Source: a virus. Taken from it: a DNA stretch of 60,672 bases. Under the pieces are notes generated by a model, which was given only the letters and a program-made list of their open reading frames with translations, had not been told where the DNA came from and ran no database searches. Location: positions 1-60,672 of IMG/VR virus record IMGVR_UViG_3300025146_000015. One strand, 5' to 3'. Shown here in pieces: positions 47,955 to 55,359 of the stretch. Position numbers and translations under genes: made by a program. Numbering within the stretch: position 1 is the first letter of the stretch; each line of letters starts with the position of its first letter.

Positions 47955-48183
47955 GACTGGACACATTCGGGAACTCGAAAGTGGACAATTCGTGGCCGAG
48001 GCGAAGGTCGTGCTGACGAGAGAACAGGCCGAGAGGCTTCGGCCGCTGCTTCCCAAGAACCGATTAGACCTGTTCTGCGACATGATTCACGTGTCGGCGC
48101 GGCCGCACGGTTTGACCGACTGCGAGTGGAAAGCTCAGAAGAACGCGGCGAAGAGGATTCGAAGCGCGAGGAGAGTCCGATGA
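47944..48183 (+). CDS. Small hypothetical protein
   Basis: 79 residues from GTG 47944, GGAGGAAAC upstream. RELESGQFVAEAKVVLTREQAERLRPLL and a basic end (KRIRSARRVR). Not recognised. Confidence 0.45.
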   Translation: MDTRTGHIRELESGQFVAEAKVVLTREQAERLRPLLPKNRLDLFCDMIHVSARPHGLTDCEWKAQKNAAKRIRSARRVR

Positions 48184-48515
48184 ACCGAGAGACAGCAACC
48201 CATTACCTGACCCGCAAGGTGGCGCAGATCATCCACGACACGGTCGAGTGGTGCACCGAAGAGCCGCGCGCAGAAACCGACTGGCTCACGGCTGAGCGCA
48301 TCGTGCGCGAGCGGTTCGCGTGGATGATCGGGCGGATGATTGGTGAGCCTGTCGACGCCGATGTGTTGAGCAAGCTCTATCCAGACTGGAGGATGGCGGA
48401 TTCTGCCACATTCGAGGACTTTGACCGTCAACTCGGGCACTCCATCTGGAGCAATACCCAAGGCGAGCGCCGCCACCTACCACGTCCCCCCTACGGGCAG
48501 ATCACTTTCTCATGA
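48180..48515 (+). CDS. Hypothetical protein
   Basis: 111 residues from ATG 48180, GAGGAGAG upstream. Helical, acidic: MNRETATHYLTRKVAQIIHD, then RFAWMIGRMIGEPVDADVLSKLY. Overlaps the next gene by 4 bases. Not recognised. Confidence 0.45.
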   Translation: MNRETATHYLTRKVAQIIHDTVEWCTEEPRAETDWLTAERIVRERFAWMIGRMIGEPVDADVLSKLYPDWRMADSATFEDFDRQLGHSIWSNTQGERRHLPRPPYGQITFS

Positions 48516-49000
48516 TCTGCCCCTCGATCATCCTCTCCGCCTGGGCCCTCCTGCCGACGTGGTATCAGGACCGAGACGAGACCCCGGAGGCCCGCGACGC
48601 GCTCCGCCTGCCGGTGGCCGAGGCCATCTGCAGGGCGACGAAGGACCCGCGCGAGCGCCGGTTCCTGGCCGCGCAGGCGTACGCGGAGACGAAGCTCGCC
48701 CGGGCAGTCATCGAGGAAAGATGCCAGGACATGCCTGAGGGCGTTCGGTGCGATGAGGGGCGCGCCCGGGGGCCCTGGCAGGTGCACGGGCACTGCCGCG
48801 CCGCATGGGATGCCACGACGCTAGGTGCTCGTCTCGCGGCCGGGGCACTCTGTGCGCTCCGCAACTGGCGCTACGGAGTTGCCAGGTGCAAGACCGACGC
48901 TGGGGGCTTCGCCAGTCAGGCGGGGGGAATTCCAAGGTGCAACGCCGCGTGGGCCCGGCGACGTGTCGCGCTCATGCAGAGGATTGGAGGACGGTTATGA
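48512..49000 (+). CDS. Secreted lytic-transglycosylase-like protein
   Basis: 162 residues. A short hydrophobic N-terminus (MICPSIILSAWALLP) could be a signal or signal-anchor. FLAAQAYAETKLA with Glu59 and DEGRARGPWQVHGHC fit the active-site region of lysozyme-fold enzymes; three Cys pairs support export. It lies in the early/replication operon, not with the endolysin. Confidence 0.5.
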   Translation: MICPSIILSAWALLPTWYQDRDETPEARDALRLPVAEAICRATKDPRERRFLAAQAYAETKLARAVIEERCQDMPEGVRCDEGRARGPWQVHGHCRAAWDATTLGARLAAGALCALRNWRYGVARCKTDAGGFASQAGGIPRCNAAWARRRVALMQRIGGRL

Positions 49001-49647
49001 GTTCGGAAGACGGGGAGTTGCACGATGCTGTCACCCGCGATGAATCGAAGTTCACGGTGGGCATTCCACAGGCCGTTGTTGTCTCGCTCCCCGTGTGCTG
49101 GGGATGCGAGTGCGGAGTGCCGATTGTTGACGGACGGCACGTGGAAGAGTGCGACGACCAAAGTCTCGAGTACGCGTACCAGTGCACGAGGATCTCCAAT
49201 GCCGACAACCTTTACCATCTCCACTCTACCATCGATGCTGACGCCAGAAATTCTACGAGCCTGCGGAATCGAACAGGATCCGAATCGATGAACAACTACT
49301 CCGGCAACCCCACCGCGGCAGCAAACCGCCAAGCGCGCCAAACCTGCGGACGCTACATCCGCAAGGCGCAAGCCGACATCGCGATCCTGTCCCAAGTCGT
49401 GACCGAGCACCCGGGCCTCGCGCTGAAGGAGCTCGCCCCGCTGCTCGCTGGCCGATGCTCCTGGACCAACCCGGTGGCGACGATCCAGAACCAGATCCGA
49501 AGCGGGCTGAACCGGCTCGGGAAGGCCGGAATTCGGGTCGAGCAAGGGCGCGACGGGAAGCCTACGCGGCTTTGGCCGGATTCGGGCGCTGACGGGGACG
49601 GATGGATGACCTCGATCGCCGACGTCCTCGAGGTCAGGTCGACATGA
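48997..49647 (+). CDS. ORF of two parts; C-terminal winged-helix protein
   Basis: 216 residues if read through. The first 97 contain CWGCECG (zinc-like). From ATG 49288 the frame reads MNNYSGNPTAAANRQARQTCG and a winged-helix pattern (LSQVVTEHPGLALKELAPLL, then GLNRLGKAGIRVEQGRDG). A small ORF in another frame (49199-49291) overlaps ATG 49288, so the natural unit is probably two or three separate genes. Confidence 0.45.
   Translation: MSSEDGELHDAVTRDESKFTVGIPQAVVVSLPVCWGCECGVPIVDGRHVEECDDQSLEYAYQCTRISNADNLYHLHSTIDADARNSTSLRNRTGSESMNNYSGNPTAAANRQARQTCGRYIRKAQADIAILSQVVTEHPGLALKELAPLLAGRCSWTNPVATIQNQIRSGLNRLGKAGIRVEQGRDGKPTRLWPDSGADGDGWMTSIADVLEVRST
49199..49291 (+). CDS. 30-codon ORF inside the previous reading frame
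   Basis: AGGATCTCC precedes ATG 49199. It encodes MPTTFTISTLPSMLTPEILR then ACGIEQDPNR, and its TGA overlaps ATG 49288. Codon choice is better than in the alternative frame. May be the true gene here, or a bridging ORF. Confidence 0.35.
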   Translation: MPTTFTISTLPSMLTPEILRACGIEQDPNR

Positions 49648-50129
49648 GCCCCCGGCAGAAGCCCCACCGAAGCAACCAGGCGTACTGCACGCCAGAGGAC
49701 TTCCTGCACGCCATCCGGGCAACCTTCGGCATCATCGCGATCGACCTAGCAGCGTCGGGCCCGAACGTCTGCGATCGCTGGCTAGGCCCTGGCTCTGCGC
49801 TGGCCGAGGACGCATTGTCCGTCGACTGGTTCCCTCACGTGCCGATGGGAGGAAAACACCTGGGTTGGGTGAACCCTCCCTTTGGTGACATCGCGCCATG
49901 GGCTAGGAAGTGCGTGGCAGAGGGTGAGCGTTGCAAGATCGTGATGCTCACGCCGTCGAGCCTTGGCGCAAACTGGTACTGCGACATCGTGCAGGGGCAC
50001 GCCCTAACGCTGATCGTGAGGCCGCGGCTGACGTTCGTTGGGGAGTCGGCTCCGTACCCGAAGGACCTTGCGATCCACGTGTTCGGCGCCGGAATGGTCG
50101 GGCTCGGGACGTGGAGGTGGAGACAGTGA
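49644..50129 (+). CDS. DNA N6-adenine methyltransferase (phage Dam-like)
   Basis: 161 residues from ATG 49644. RSNQAYCTPEDFLHAIRATF and IDLAASGPNVC, then LGWVNPPFGDI with catalytic NPPF at residues 77-80, and IVMLTPSSLGANWY. This is the Dam_2 (phage N6-adenine methylase) family. Methylation could protect phage DNA or mark replication. It overlaps the AAA ATPase start. Confidence 0.75.
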   Translation: MSPRQKPHRSNQAYCTPEDFLHAIRATFGIIAIDLAASGPNVCDRWLGPGSALAEDALSVDWFPHVPMGGKHLGWVNPPFGDIAPWARKCVAEGERCKIVMLTPSSLGANWYCDIVQGHALTLIVRPRLTFVGESAPYPKDLAIHVFGAGMVGLGTWRWRQ

Positions 50130-51058
50130 GCGCCTCCAGTTCCGTGATCCAATTGGTACGCGCCCACTACGGCGGCGACGAGCGGCAGTTCGCGAGCTCG
50201 GCCCTCTCTCTCGCCGCGGGCTCGAAGGTCTGGAGCGTGCGGCGCAACATCGAGGATGCGGTGCGTGCCGGGGTCCAGCGGTCAGTCAACAAGCCTCGTC
50301 AGCTCCAGGAGCTGCGCCCGGTGAAGCTGCTCGCTGGGGGCATGCTCGAGGAGCTCGAGCCTGTGACGCTGGCGGAGCTGCAGCTACCGGAGTCCTTGGC
50401 TACCAGCATCGAAGCCATCACGACCGAGCTCGAGTACCGCGAGGAGCTCGGGGAACGGGGACTCAGGCCTCGGAATCGCATTCTGCTTTGGGGGCCCCCC
50501 GGATGCGGCAAGACCTCAGTCGCCCGTGCCATCGGCTCCGCTCTGGACGTCCCGGCTTACGGCGTGAGCTTGCCGAGGGTCATCGACAAGTACATCGGCG
50601 CGACTGGGCAGAACCTCGGCGAGCTCTTCGCCCACATTCAGGACAACACGCTGGTAGTGCTCGACGAGATCGACGCGCTCGGGGCCACTCGTGGGGGCGT
50701 CGAGCAGTCGGCGGGCAAGGAATTCAACGGAATCGTCAACACGATGCTGACCCTGCTCGACCGGTGCCACCGAGGCATCATCGTCGCGACGACGAATCGA
50801 CCCGATATTGTCGACCCGGCGTTGCTTCGTCGCTTCGACGAACAGTTTGAAGTGCCAGAGCCAACCACCGAGCAGATGACGGCGCTAGCCGCGCGACTCT
50901 GCGACGGATTCAAGATTCCAGCGGTTCCCGTTGATGGGTGCCGCAACTACGACGAAGTCACCAAGCAAGTGCAGCGCGAGGCCCGCCGGATCGTCATGGC
51001 GGAGATCTTGGCTGCCGAGGAGCTGAGCGAAGATGGCGAAGAAAAAGCCGCAGAATGA
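50126..51058 (+). CDS. AAA ATPase
   Basis: 310 residues from GTG 50126. Walker A GPPGCGKT (123-130), Walker B LVVLDEID (Asp180, Glu181), sensor 1 ATTNRP, Arg finger RRFD (235-238). Closest in pattern to FtsH/SpoVK-like AAA proteins, with no membrane segment or protease domain. Coupled to a coiled-coil gene, a likely partner. It may act as a remodeller in replication or packaging. Confidence 0.7.
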   Translation: MSASSSVIQLVRAHYGGDERQFASSALSLAAGSKVWSVRRNIEDAVRAGVQRSVNKPRQLQELRPVKLLAGGMLEELEPVTLAELQLPESLATSIEAITTELEYREELGERGLRPRNRILLWGPPGCGKTSVARAIGSALDVPAYGVSLPRVIDKYIGATGQNLGELFAHIQDNTLVVLDEIDALGATRGGVEQSAGKEFNGIVNTMLTLLDRCHRGIIVATTNRPDIVDPALLRRFDEQFEVPEPTTEQMTALAARLCDGFKIPAVPVDGCRNYDEVTKQVQREARRIVMAEILAAEELSEDGEEKAAE

Positions 51059-51452
51059 GGAATCCAAGGGTCAAGAGCATGTGCGCAAGGAACCATTCTC
51101 ACGGCAGCTCAGCTGCCAGCTGACGCGCGAAGAGGTCGAGGAGCGGGCGCGCGAGTCCGCGCAGCTGCTCGAGCGACGCGACCAGTTCGACGACGAATTG
51201 AAGTCCGCGCAGAAGTCCGGCAAGGCCCGCCTGACAGAGATGGAGGCCGAGCTCCGCCGGCTCGCCACCGAGGTGCGTGACCGAGCGGTGCTCCGCCTCA
51301 CGCAGTGCGAGAGGCGACTCGACTACGACGCGGGGACTGTATCGGAGGTGAGAGGAGACACGGGCGAGTTCATCCAGACGCGCAAGATGACCGAGGAGGA
51401 GAAGCAGCGGGAGCTCGACCTCGGGGGCGATGTCGACAAGGAGTTTGGCTAA
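51033..51452 (+). CDS. Coiled-coil protein, likely AAA partner
   Basis: 139 residues overlapping the ATPase by 26 bases in another frame. Almost all charged helix: QLTREEVEERARESAQLLER, then RLTEMEAELRRLATEVRDRA. No catalytic motif. Close coupling suggests it binds the ATPase. Confidence 0.5.
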   Translation: MAKKKPQNEESKGQEHVRKEPFSRQLSCQLTREEVEERARESAQLLERRDQFDDELKSAQKSGKARLTEMEAELRRLATEVRDRAVLRLTQCERRLDYDAGTVSEVRGDTGEFIQTRKMTEEEKQRELDLGGDVDKEFG

Positions 51453-51465
51453 GGGGTCGATCACC

Positions 51466-51789
51466 ATGCACGAGTCGGTTCTCCAGCGCGGGATCCTCGA
51501 TGCCATCACAGCATCAGGTTACTGGGCCATGCGGCTCAACAGCGGGACCACGGTGCTCGGTGAGGGCCCATCGAAGCGAGTCATCAAGATGGCCCCCGCC
51601 GGGACCCCTGACATCCTGGTGCTCGTCCCATACGGCTTTCTTGAGGTGAAAACCGATCGTGGGAAGCTGAGCCCAGCGCAGTGGGTCTGGCACTGCAAGG
51701 CCTCAGAGAAAGGGATTCGCGTGCGCACAGTGAGGTCGATTCGAGAGGCTCTGGATGCGGTGAAGGCTTGGTGTTCTGATGGTCGCTAG
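51466..51789 (+). CDS. VRR-NUC nuclease
   Basis: 107 residues from ATG 51466. ESVLQRGILDAITASGYWAMRL, then APAGTPDILVLVPYGFLEVKTDRGKLSPAQ (core GTPDILVL and EVKTDRGKLS) is the VRR-NUC fold with Asp, Glu-x-Lys. A Holliday-junction- or flap-type nuclease by family. Follows the ATPase pair. Confidence 0.75.
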   Translation: MHESVLQRGILDAITASGYWAMRLNSGTTVLGEGPSKRVIKMAPAGTPDILVLVPYGFLEVKTDRGKLSPAQWVWHCKASEKGIRVRTVRSIREALDAVKAWCSDGR

Positions 51790-51982
51790 AGCCGACAACG
51801 CTTGGCAGGGTCTCCCGCGGGTGAACATGGATCCACCCGGACGCCTCAGGGCCAGAAACACACGAAGCCAGAGCGTCACACCGGTTCAGTCGTGCCGGGC
51901 CGACTTGGAGCTGGGTCGCGCCGAGTTGGGTGTCGGCGGTGCCCACTGGTCGGATCCGGACGAAGACGGTGGTGGAGGATGA
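51779..51982 (+). CDS. Weak small ORF between nuclease and replication initiator
   Basis: 67 residues, ATG 51779 overlapping the nuclease stop, ending at TGA overlapping ATG 51979. Low complexity at the C-terminus. Coupling on both sides and an otherwise empty 189 bases are the only support. Confidence 0.35.
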   Translation: MVARADNAWQGLPRVNMDPPGRLRARNTRSQSVTPVQSCRADLELGRAELGVGGAHWSDPDEDGGGG

Positions 51983-52914
51983 TCACGATCAAAGAGGAGT
52001 TCATCCGCTGCGACAAGCTTCGTCGAGCGGTCAAGCTTGGTGGTCCAGCCGTGGGGTTGGTCTGGTTGGCCCTGAAGACCTACGTGTCCGAACACCTGAC
52101 CGACGGATTCGTTCCTGTAGACGATGTAGACGGTCTTGTAGACGGTCTTGTAGACGCAAGGTGTAGACGCCGATGCATCGACGCTCTGGTCTCATGTGGT
52201 CGTCTGCTTGCCGACGGTGGGCGCGGATCTGGTCTCGTGGACCGCGTCGAGCATGGCCTACGGCTCCATGATTACCTCGAACATGCAGACGATGCTGAGT
52301 ACGAGCTGAACAGAAGAAGACTCCGATCAGAGCGCCAGAAGAAGTGGCGCAGGGCCAAACAGCAAAGAGAGATTGATGCGTCAAACAAGCTTGGCCAACA
52401 ACCAAATGTAGACGATGTAGACGCGTCTACAGTAGACGATGTAGACGCGTCTCCCTCGTGCGCGCGTACGGGGGCGCCCGCGTCCCCAGCCCAGCCCAGC
52501 CCAGCCCAGCCCAGCCAAACCGAGTTAGATCTAGATCAGGATCCCCCCTATGGTCCCCCAGTGGGGGACGCTCCAGCCAAGGTCCGGCCACGGAAGAGCC
52601 CGAGGTCCAAACTCCCCGAGGGGTGGCAACCGAACGAGGGACACCGATCGCTAGCCACCGAAGTTGGTGTCGAGCTAGCGGCCGAGGTTCCCAAGTTCGT
52701 GGATCATGCGGCAGCCACCGACCGACGGATGGCTGATTGGGATGCTGCGTTTCGGACATGGCTCCGCAACGCGAAGGATTTTCACCGAGGTGGGTTGCTA
52801 CCCTCTGGGGCGAGGGATTCGAGGGCGGACGCGCAGATGCGACGACAGCTCGCGCACATCGAAGACTTGAGACGACAGGAGGCAAGAGAACGTGACCAAG
52901 CTGCAAGCAAGTGA
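51979..52914 (+). CDS. Replication initiator (lambda O-like)
   Basis: 311 residues from ATG 51979 (GGAGG upstream). The N-terminus is a winged-helix type (EEFIRCDKLRRAVKLGGPAV, LRLHDYLEHADDAEY). A linker holds the iteron-encoded VDDVD/VDGLVDG repeats and a Pro/Ala tract, and the C-terminus (LPEGWQPNEGHRSLATEVG, DWDAAFRTWLRNA) is the helicase-loader-binding domain. The origin lies inside the gene, as in lambda O. Confidence 0.7.
   Translation: MITIKEEFIRCDKLRRAVKLGGPAVGLVWLALKTYVSEHLTDGFVPVDDVDGLVDGLVDARCRRRCIDALVSCGRLLADGGRGSGLVDRVEHGLRLHDYLEHADDAEYELNRRRLRSERQKKWRRAKQQREIDASNKLGQQPNVDDVDASTVDDVDASPSCARTGAPASPAQPSPAQPSQTELDLDQDPPYGPPVGDAPAKVRPRKSPRSKLPEGWQPNEGHRSLATEVGVELAAEVPKFVDHAAATDRRMADWDAAFRTWLRNAKDFHRGGLLPSGARDSRADAQMRRQLAHIEDLRRQEARERDQAASK
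52117..52447 (+). other. Probable replication origin with GTAGACG iterons
   Basis: GTAGACG occurs at 52117, 52126, 52138, 52150 and 52163, then at 52408, 52417, 52432 and 52441, with the inverse CGTCTAC at 52424. Spacing of 9 to 13 bp within the first cluster suggests side-by-side protein binding. An AT-richer stretch (about 52520-52540) and six CCAGC units (52486-52515) follow. All lie inside the initiator gene. Confidence 0.6.
52486..52515 (+). repeat. Six tandem CCAGC pentamers
   Basis: Six perfect copies encode the Pro-Ala-Gln-Pro-Ser tract of the initiator linker. Next to the iterons, it may help unwinding or only space the two protein domains. Confidence 0.6.
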
Positions 52915-53494
52915 GTTGGTGGCAACGCTGATGGCAGCATTCCCGCAGTCGCAGGTCAGCGAGGCGACTACGGGGGTGTACGAGGAGGACTTGGCTGAAC
53001 TCGACTTTGCCATCGGCATCAAGGCGTGCACGAGACTTCGGCGCACATGCAAGTTCCTCCCGAGCGTCGCCGAGATTCTCTCGGCCGTGGCCGACATCGA
53101 GTATGGCCCGCAACGTCCCGGCGGCGAGGCGTGGTGTGACGTGCTCGAGCAGAGCCGCCGCGTCGGTTACTGCGGCACCCCGCGGTTCGAGGACCCGATC
53201 GTCACGGAGATCGTGCGCCGAACCGGGTGGCGAGAGATGTGCCTGAGCCAGGACGGAGCCCCGGACCGGGCCCGGTTCATCGAGCTGTACGACCAACTGG
53301 CGCGGCAGGCGCGCCTGGACCTGGTGTCTGGCGTCCCGCTCACCAGGCGGCTCCCTGGAGCCTCGTCGACGCCGAAGTCCCTCACCCACGCAGTGGGTCC
53401 CAAAGACGCAGCCACGGGGCAGCCAGATGGCAGCAATGGCCCATCCAGCATGGCTCGGCTACTCGAGAGGGTCCCGGGTGGCCGCCGTGCGTGA
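52892..53494 (+). CDS. Helicase-loader-like protein
   Basis: 200 residues from GTG 52892. LVATLMAAFPQSQVSEATTGVYEEDLAEL and KFLPSVAEILSAVADIE (core FLPSVAEILSAV) match the N-terminal helical domain of phage replication proteins of the G39P/P type. Position after the O-like gene is the lambda O-P order. It should load host or phage helicase. Confidence 0.6.
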   Translation: MTKLQASELVATLMAAFPQSQVSEATTGVYEEDLAELDFAIGIKACTRLRRTCKFLPSVAEILSAVADIEYGPQRPGGEAWCDVLEQSRRVGYCGTPRFEDPIVTEIVRRTGWREMCLSQDGAPDRARFIELYDQLARQARLDLVSGVPLTRRLPGASSTPKSLTHAVGPKDAATGQPDGSNGPSSMARLLERVPGGRRA

Positions 53495-53669
53495 CGACGA
53501 GGTCCCGGACGACATTCAGGGACCGGACCGCTTGGCGATTCTGAGGCTCGATCCGATCTTGAGGCCGGCCGCTGTCAAGATCACGCGAAACGTGCGGGAG
53601 CGGGAGAGACTCCGGAGGCCGACGGGAGAGCCGCCCGACCCAGATGGCATCGACGGGAGGTACCCATGA
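53487..53669 (+). CDS. Small acidic-basic protein
   Basis: 60 residues from GTG 53487. EVPDDIQGPDRLAILRLDPI, then a basic helix and the C-terminus DGIDGRYP. The same last residues end the next gene. Unknown function. Confidence 0.45.
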   Translation: MRDDEVPDDIQGPDRLAILRLDPILRPAAVKITRNVRERERLRRPTGEPPDPDGIDGRYP

Positions 53670-53803
53670 CCATGAACGACCAAGCGGAAGGCCATGGCAC
53701 AGTACGCCCCGCTCATGGTCGCTCCCGGGGACGGCGACACGACCTCGACGCACCGCCACCGAACTACGTGGATCACGACGCCATTGATGGGAGGTATCCA
53801 TGA
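53666..53803 (+). CDS. 45-residue protein ending in the same motif
   Basis: ATG 53666 overlaps the previous stop; its own stop overlaps ATG 53800. Arg/His-rich, ends HDAIDGRYP. The DNA at both gene ends is a near repeat (GAYGGGAGGTAYCCATGA), acting as coding sequence, ribosome site and restart together. Confidence 0.45.
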   Translation: MTMNDQAEGHGTVRPAHGRSRGRRHDLDAPPPNYVDHDAIDGRYP

Positions 53804-53997
53804 GCCGCAGCGCTGAAGCGAAGAGACGTCGACGCGAGAAGCGGGACGCGGAGCGTGTTCGTGTCTGGCGATCCGATCCGGATGACGTCAGAACGCGCAA
53901 GCATCTCAACGCGCTCCCACCATGCTCCGCGACCATCGGTGAGCACACGGGAATGGGAGAAGAAGACTTGGACAACACGAAGGAAGGTGAGGCATGA
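53800..53997 (+). CDS. Small basic protein
   Basis: 65 residues: SRSAEAKRRRREKRDAERVRV is strongly basic; the second half is acidic. Starts from the duplicated restart site. Unknown function. Confidence 0.45.
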   Translation: MSRSAEAKRRRREKRDAERVRVWRSDPDDVRTRKHLNALPPCSATIGEHTGMGEEDLDNTKEGEA

Positions 53998-54350
53998 AGC
54001 GCTACGAACCGACACTCCAGTGGAGGCAAGGCCATGGCCAGATGACAGACTTCTGCAAACCCACCGTGATGCTGGTCGAGAGTGAGACCGGCAGCGTCGT
54101 GAGGTGGGAGGAGGCTGCAGAGCACGCGAAGGACATCCCAATTCTCCAGCGGACAGTTCGCCGTCTCGATGACGAGATCGATAGGCTCCGTGGTGAGCTT
54201 CTGAGCGCTGAGTCCGAGCTCTGCATGCGGGTGGCCCGACCCCGAGCCATCGAAGGCGATGACGTGGGGGGCGGCGCTCGATGCAATGCGCGCAGGCAAG
54301 AGCGTGGCCTGGTACCACTGGCACGGTACCAGCGTCAGCCTGTGCCATGA
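53994..54350 (+). CDS. Coiled-coil hypothetical protein
   Basis: 118 residues from ATG 53994, AGGAAGGTGAGG upstream. KPTVMLVESETGSVVRWEEA, then a coiled coil (RTVRRLDDEIDRLRGELLSAE). The last 30 residues overlap the next gene and look non-structured. Unknown function. Confidence 0.5.
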   Translation: MKRYEPTLQWRQGHGQMTDFCKPTVMLVESETGSVVRWEEAAEHAKDIPILQRTVRRLDDEIDRLRGELLSAESELCMRVARPRAIEGDDVGGGARCNARRQERGLVPLARYQRQPVP

Positions 54351-54531
54351 CGGCGTCATCCGCTTCGATGGTCCAGTGGATCAGCGTCGTCCATTCGAGT
54401 TCCGTCTCGAATACGCCGAGAAGGCACATTGGCGCGTGGTCGAACCGGCATGCGCGGAGGTAGTTCCGGACCGTCACGAGACGGCCAATTACGCAGCGTT
54501 GATGGCGTCACTTGGAGACGAGGAATACTGA
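54259..54531 (+). CDS. Tad2-like (DUF2829) small protein
   Basis: 90 residues from ATG 54259. MTWGAALDAMRAGKSVAWYHWHG then a beta half (VSLCHDGVIRFDG) and AHWRVVE match the DUF2829 pattern, typically ~80-90 residues. Members such as Tad2 sequester the Thoeris signalling molecule. The second position usually has Arg (VARxxW); here VAWYHW. The assignment is a hypothesis. Confidence 0.55.
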   Translation: MTWGAALDAMRAGKSVAWYHWHGTSVSLCHDGVIRFDGPVDQRRPFEFRLEYAEKAHWRVVEPACAEVVPDRHETANYAALMASLGDEEY

Positions 54532-54551
54532 AGCGAAAGGAAACGAACCAC

Positions 54552-55058
54552 ATGGCGGCTGAACAACGAGCAGGAATCAACCTGCAGGAACTCGCGACTC
54601 GCCTCAAGAACGCTGTCACGACAGGAGCAACGGCTCCGCTCGTCGTTGCGGGAGACGTCGCTCGGCTTGCCGAGAACTGGGCGGCGTATCGAGAGGAGGC
54701 CGGAGGGGTAGCTTGCACGACGTGGATCCAGGGCGTGTGTGGAGGGGGCCGAAACCTCGCCTGGTGGATGAGCCGACACGAGGCCGTTGAGAAGTTAGGG
54801 GAGTCAACGCGCCGCACTACCGATCACCATGTCGCCGTCTGGTTGGCGAACAAGATCCCCGAGACGGAGCACGACCGCGTTGCCCTCATCATGAGGCGCG
54901 AACAGAAGCAAAACCACGGCGTGCCGATCAGCATGCCGATGGCGAAACGTGTGCTGCGTGCCGAGGGCCTGATCGACGGCTCACAGAGCAAAAAGTGTCG
55001 GCGTTGCGAGCAACTTGAGCAACTGCTCGAGGATCATGACATCGCAGTGCCGGAGTGA
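54552..55058 (+). CDS. Hypothetical protein before the repeat array
   Basis: 168 residues from ATG 54552, GAAAGG upstream. Cys/Trp-containing middle (CTTWIQGVCGGGRNLAWWM), helical end with CRRCEQLEQLLEDHD. It ends 4 bases before the CAACGA repeat array. Unknown function. Confidence 0.5.
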   Translation: MAAEQRAGINLQELATRLKNAVTTGATAPLVVAGDVARLAENWAAYREEAGGVACTTWIQGVCGGGRNLAWWMSRHEAVEKLGESTRRTTDHHVAVWLANKIPETEHDRVALIMRREQKQNHGVPISMPMAKRVLRAEGLIDGSQSKKCRRCEQLEQLLEDHDIAVPE

Positions 55059-55062
55059 GAGC

Positions 55063-55340
55063 TGGGCAACGAAAAGCGAGAAGAACAACGAGCGGGCTAG
55101 GGTCAACGAAGTGATGACGCGTCAGCGAGCGAGCGCAATCCAACGAAAGCGGGCACGACGAAACGAGGGGCCGCCAGCGAGCGACAAGCGTCCAGCGAAG
55201 CGAGCGAATGCCACTGAGCGACCGAGGCTCAACGAAGCGAACCACCGGCAACGAGCGAGGGTCCAACAACGAAGTGACAGCTGTCGAGCGAGCGCAACGA
55301 AAAGCGGAAAGAAGAATAGACAACGAAGCGATCCGGAGCG
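55063..55340 (+). repeat. Array of degenerate CAACGAAGCGA / GAGCGA repeats
   Basis: Within the 301-base gap (55,059-55,359) about twelve copies of a motif close to YCAACGAAGYGA recur every 13-40 bases, interleaved with GAGCGA. Examples start near 55068, 55084, 55103, 55141, 55192, 55229, 55249, 55266, 55295 and 55321. The frame is open into the next gene, but the residues are low-complexity Arg/Asn/Glu, so the start at 55360 was preferred. Confidence 0.7.
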
Positions 55341-55359
55341 ACTGAAAGGAACCTCATCA

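Noticed and set aside
55015-55359. N-terminal extension of the IS110-type protein through the repeats
   Set aside because: The frame is open but low in complexity, while ATG 55360 has a good ribosome site and starts the globular part.
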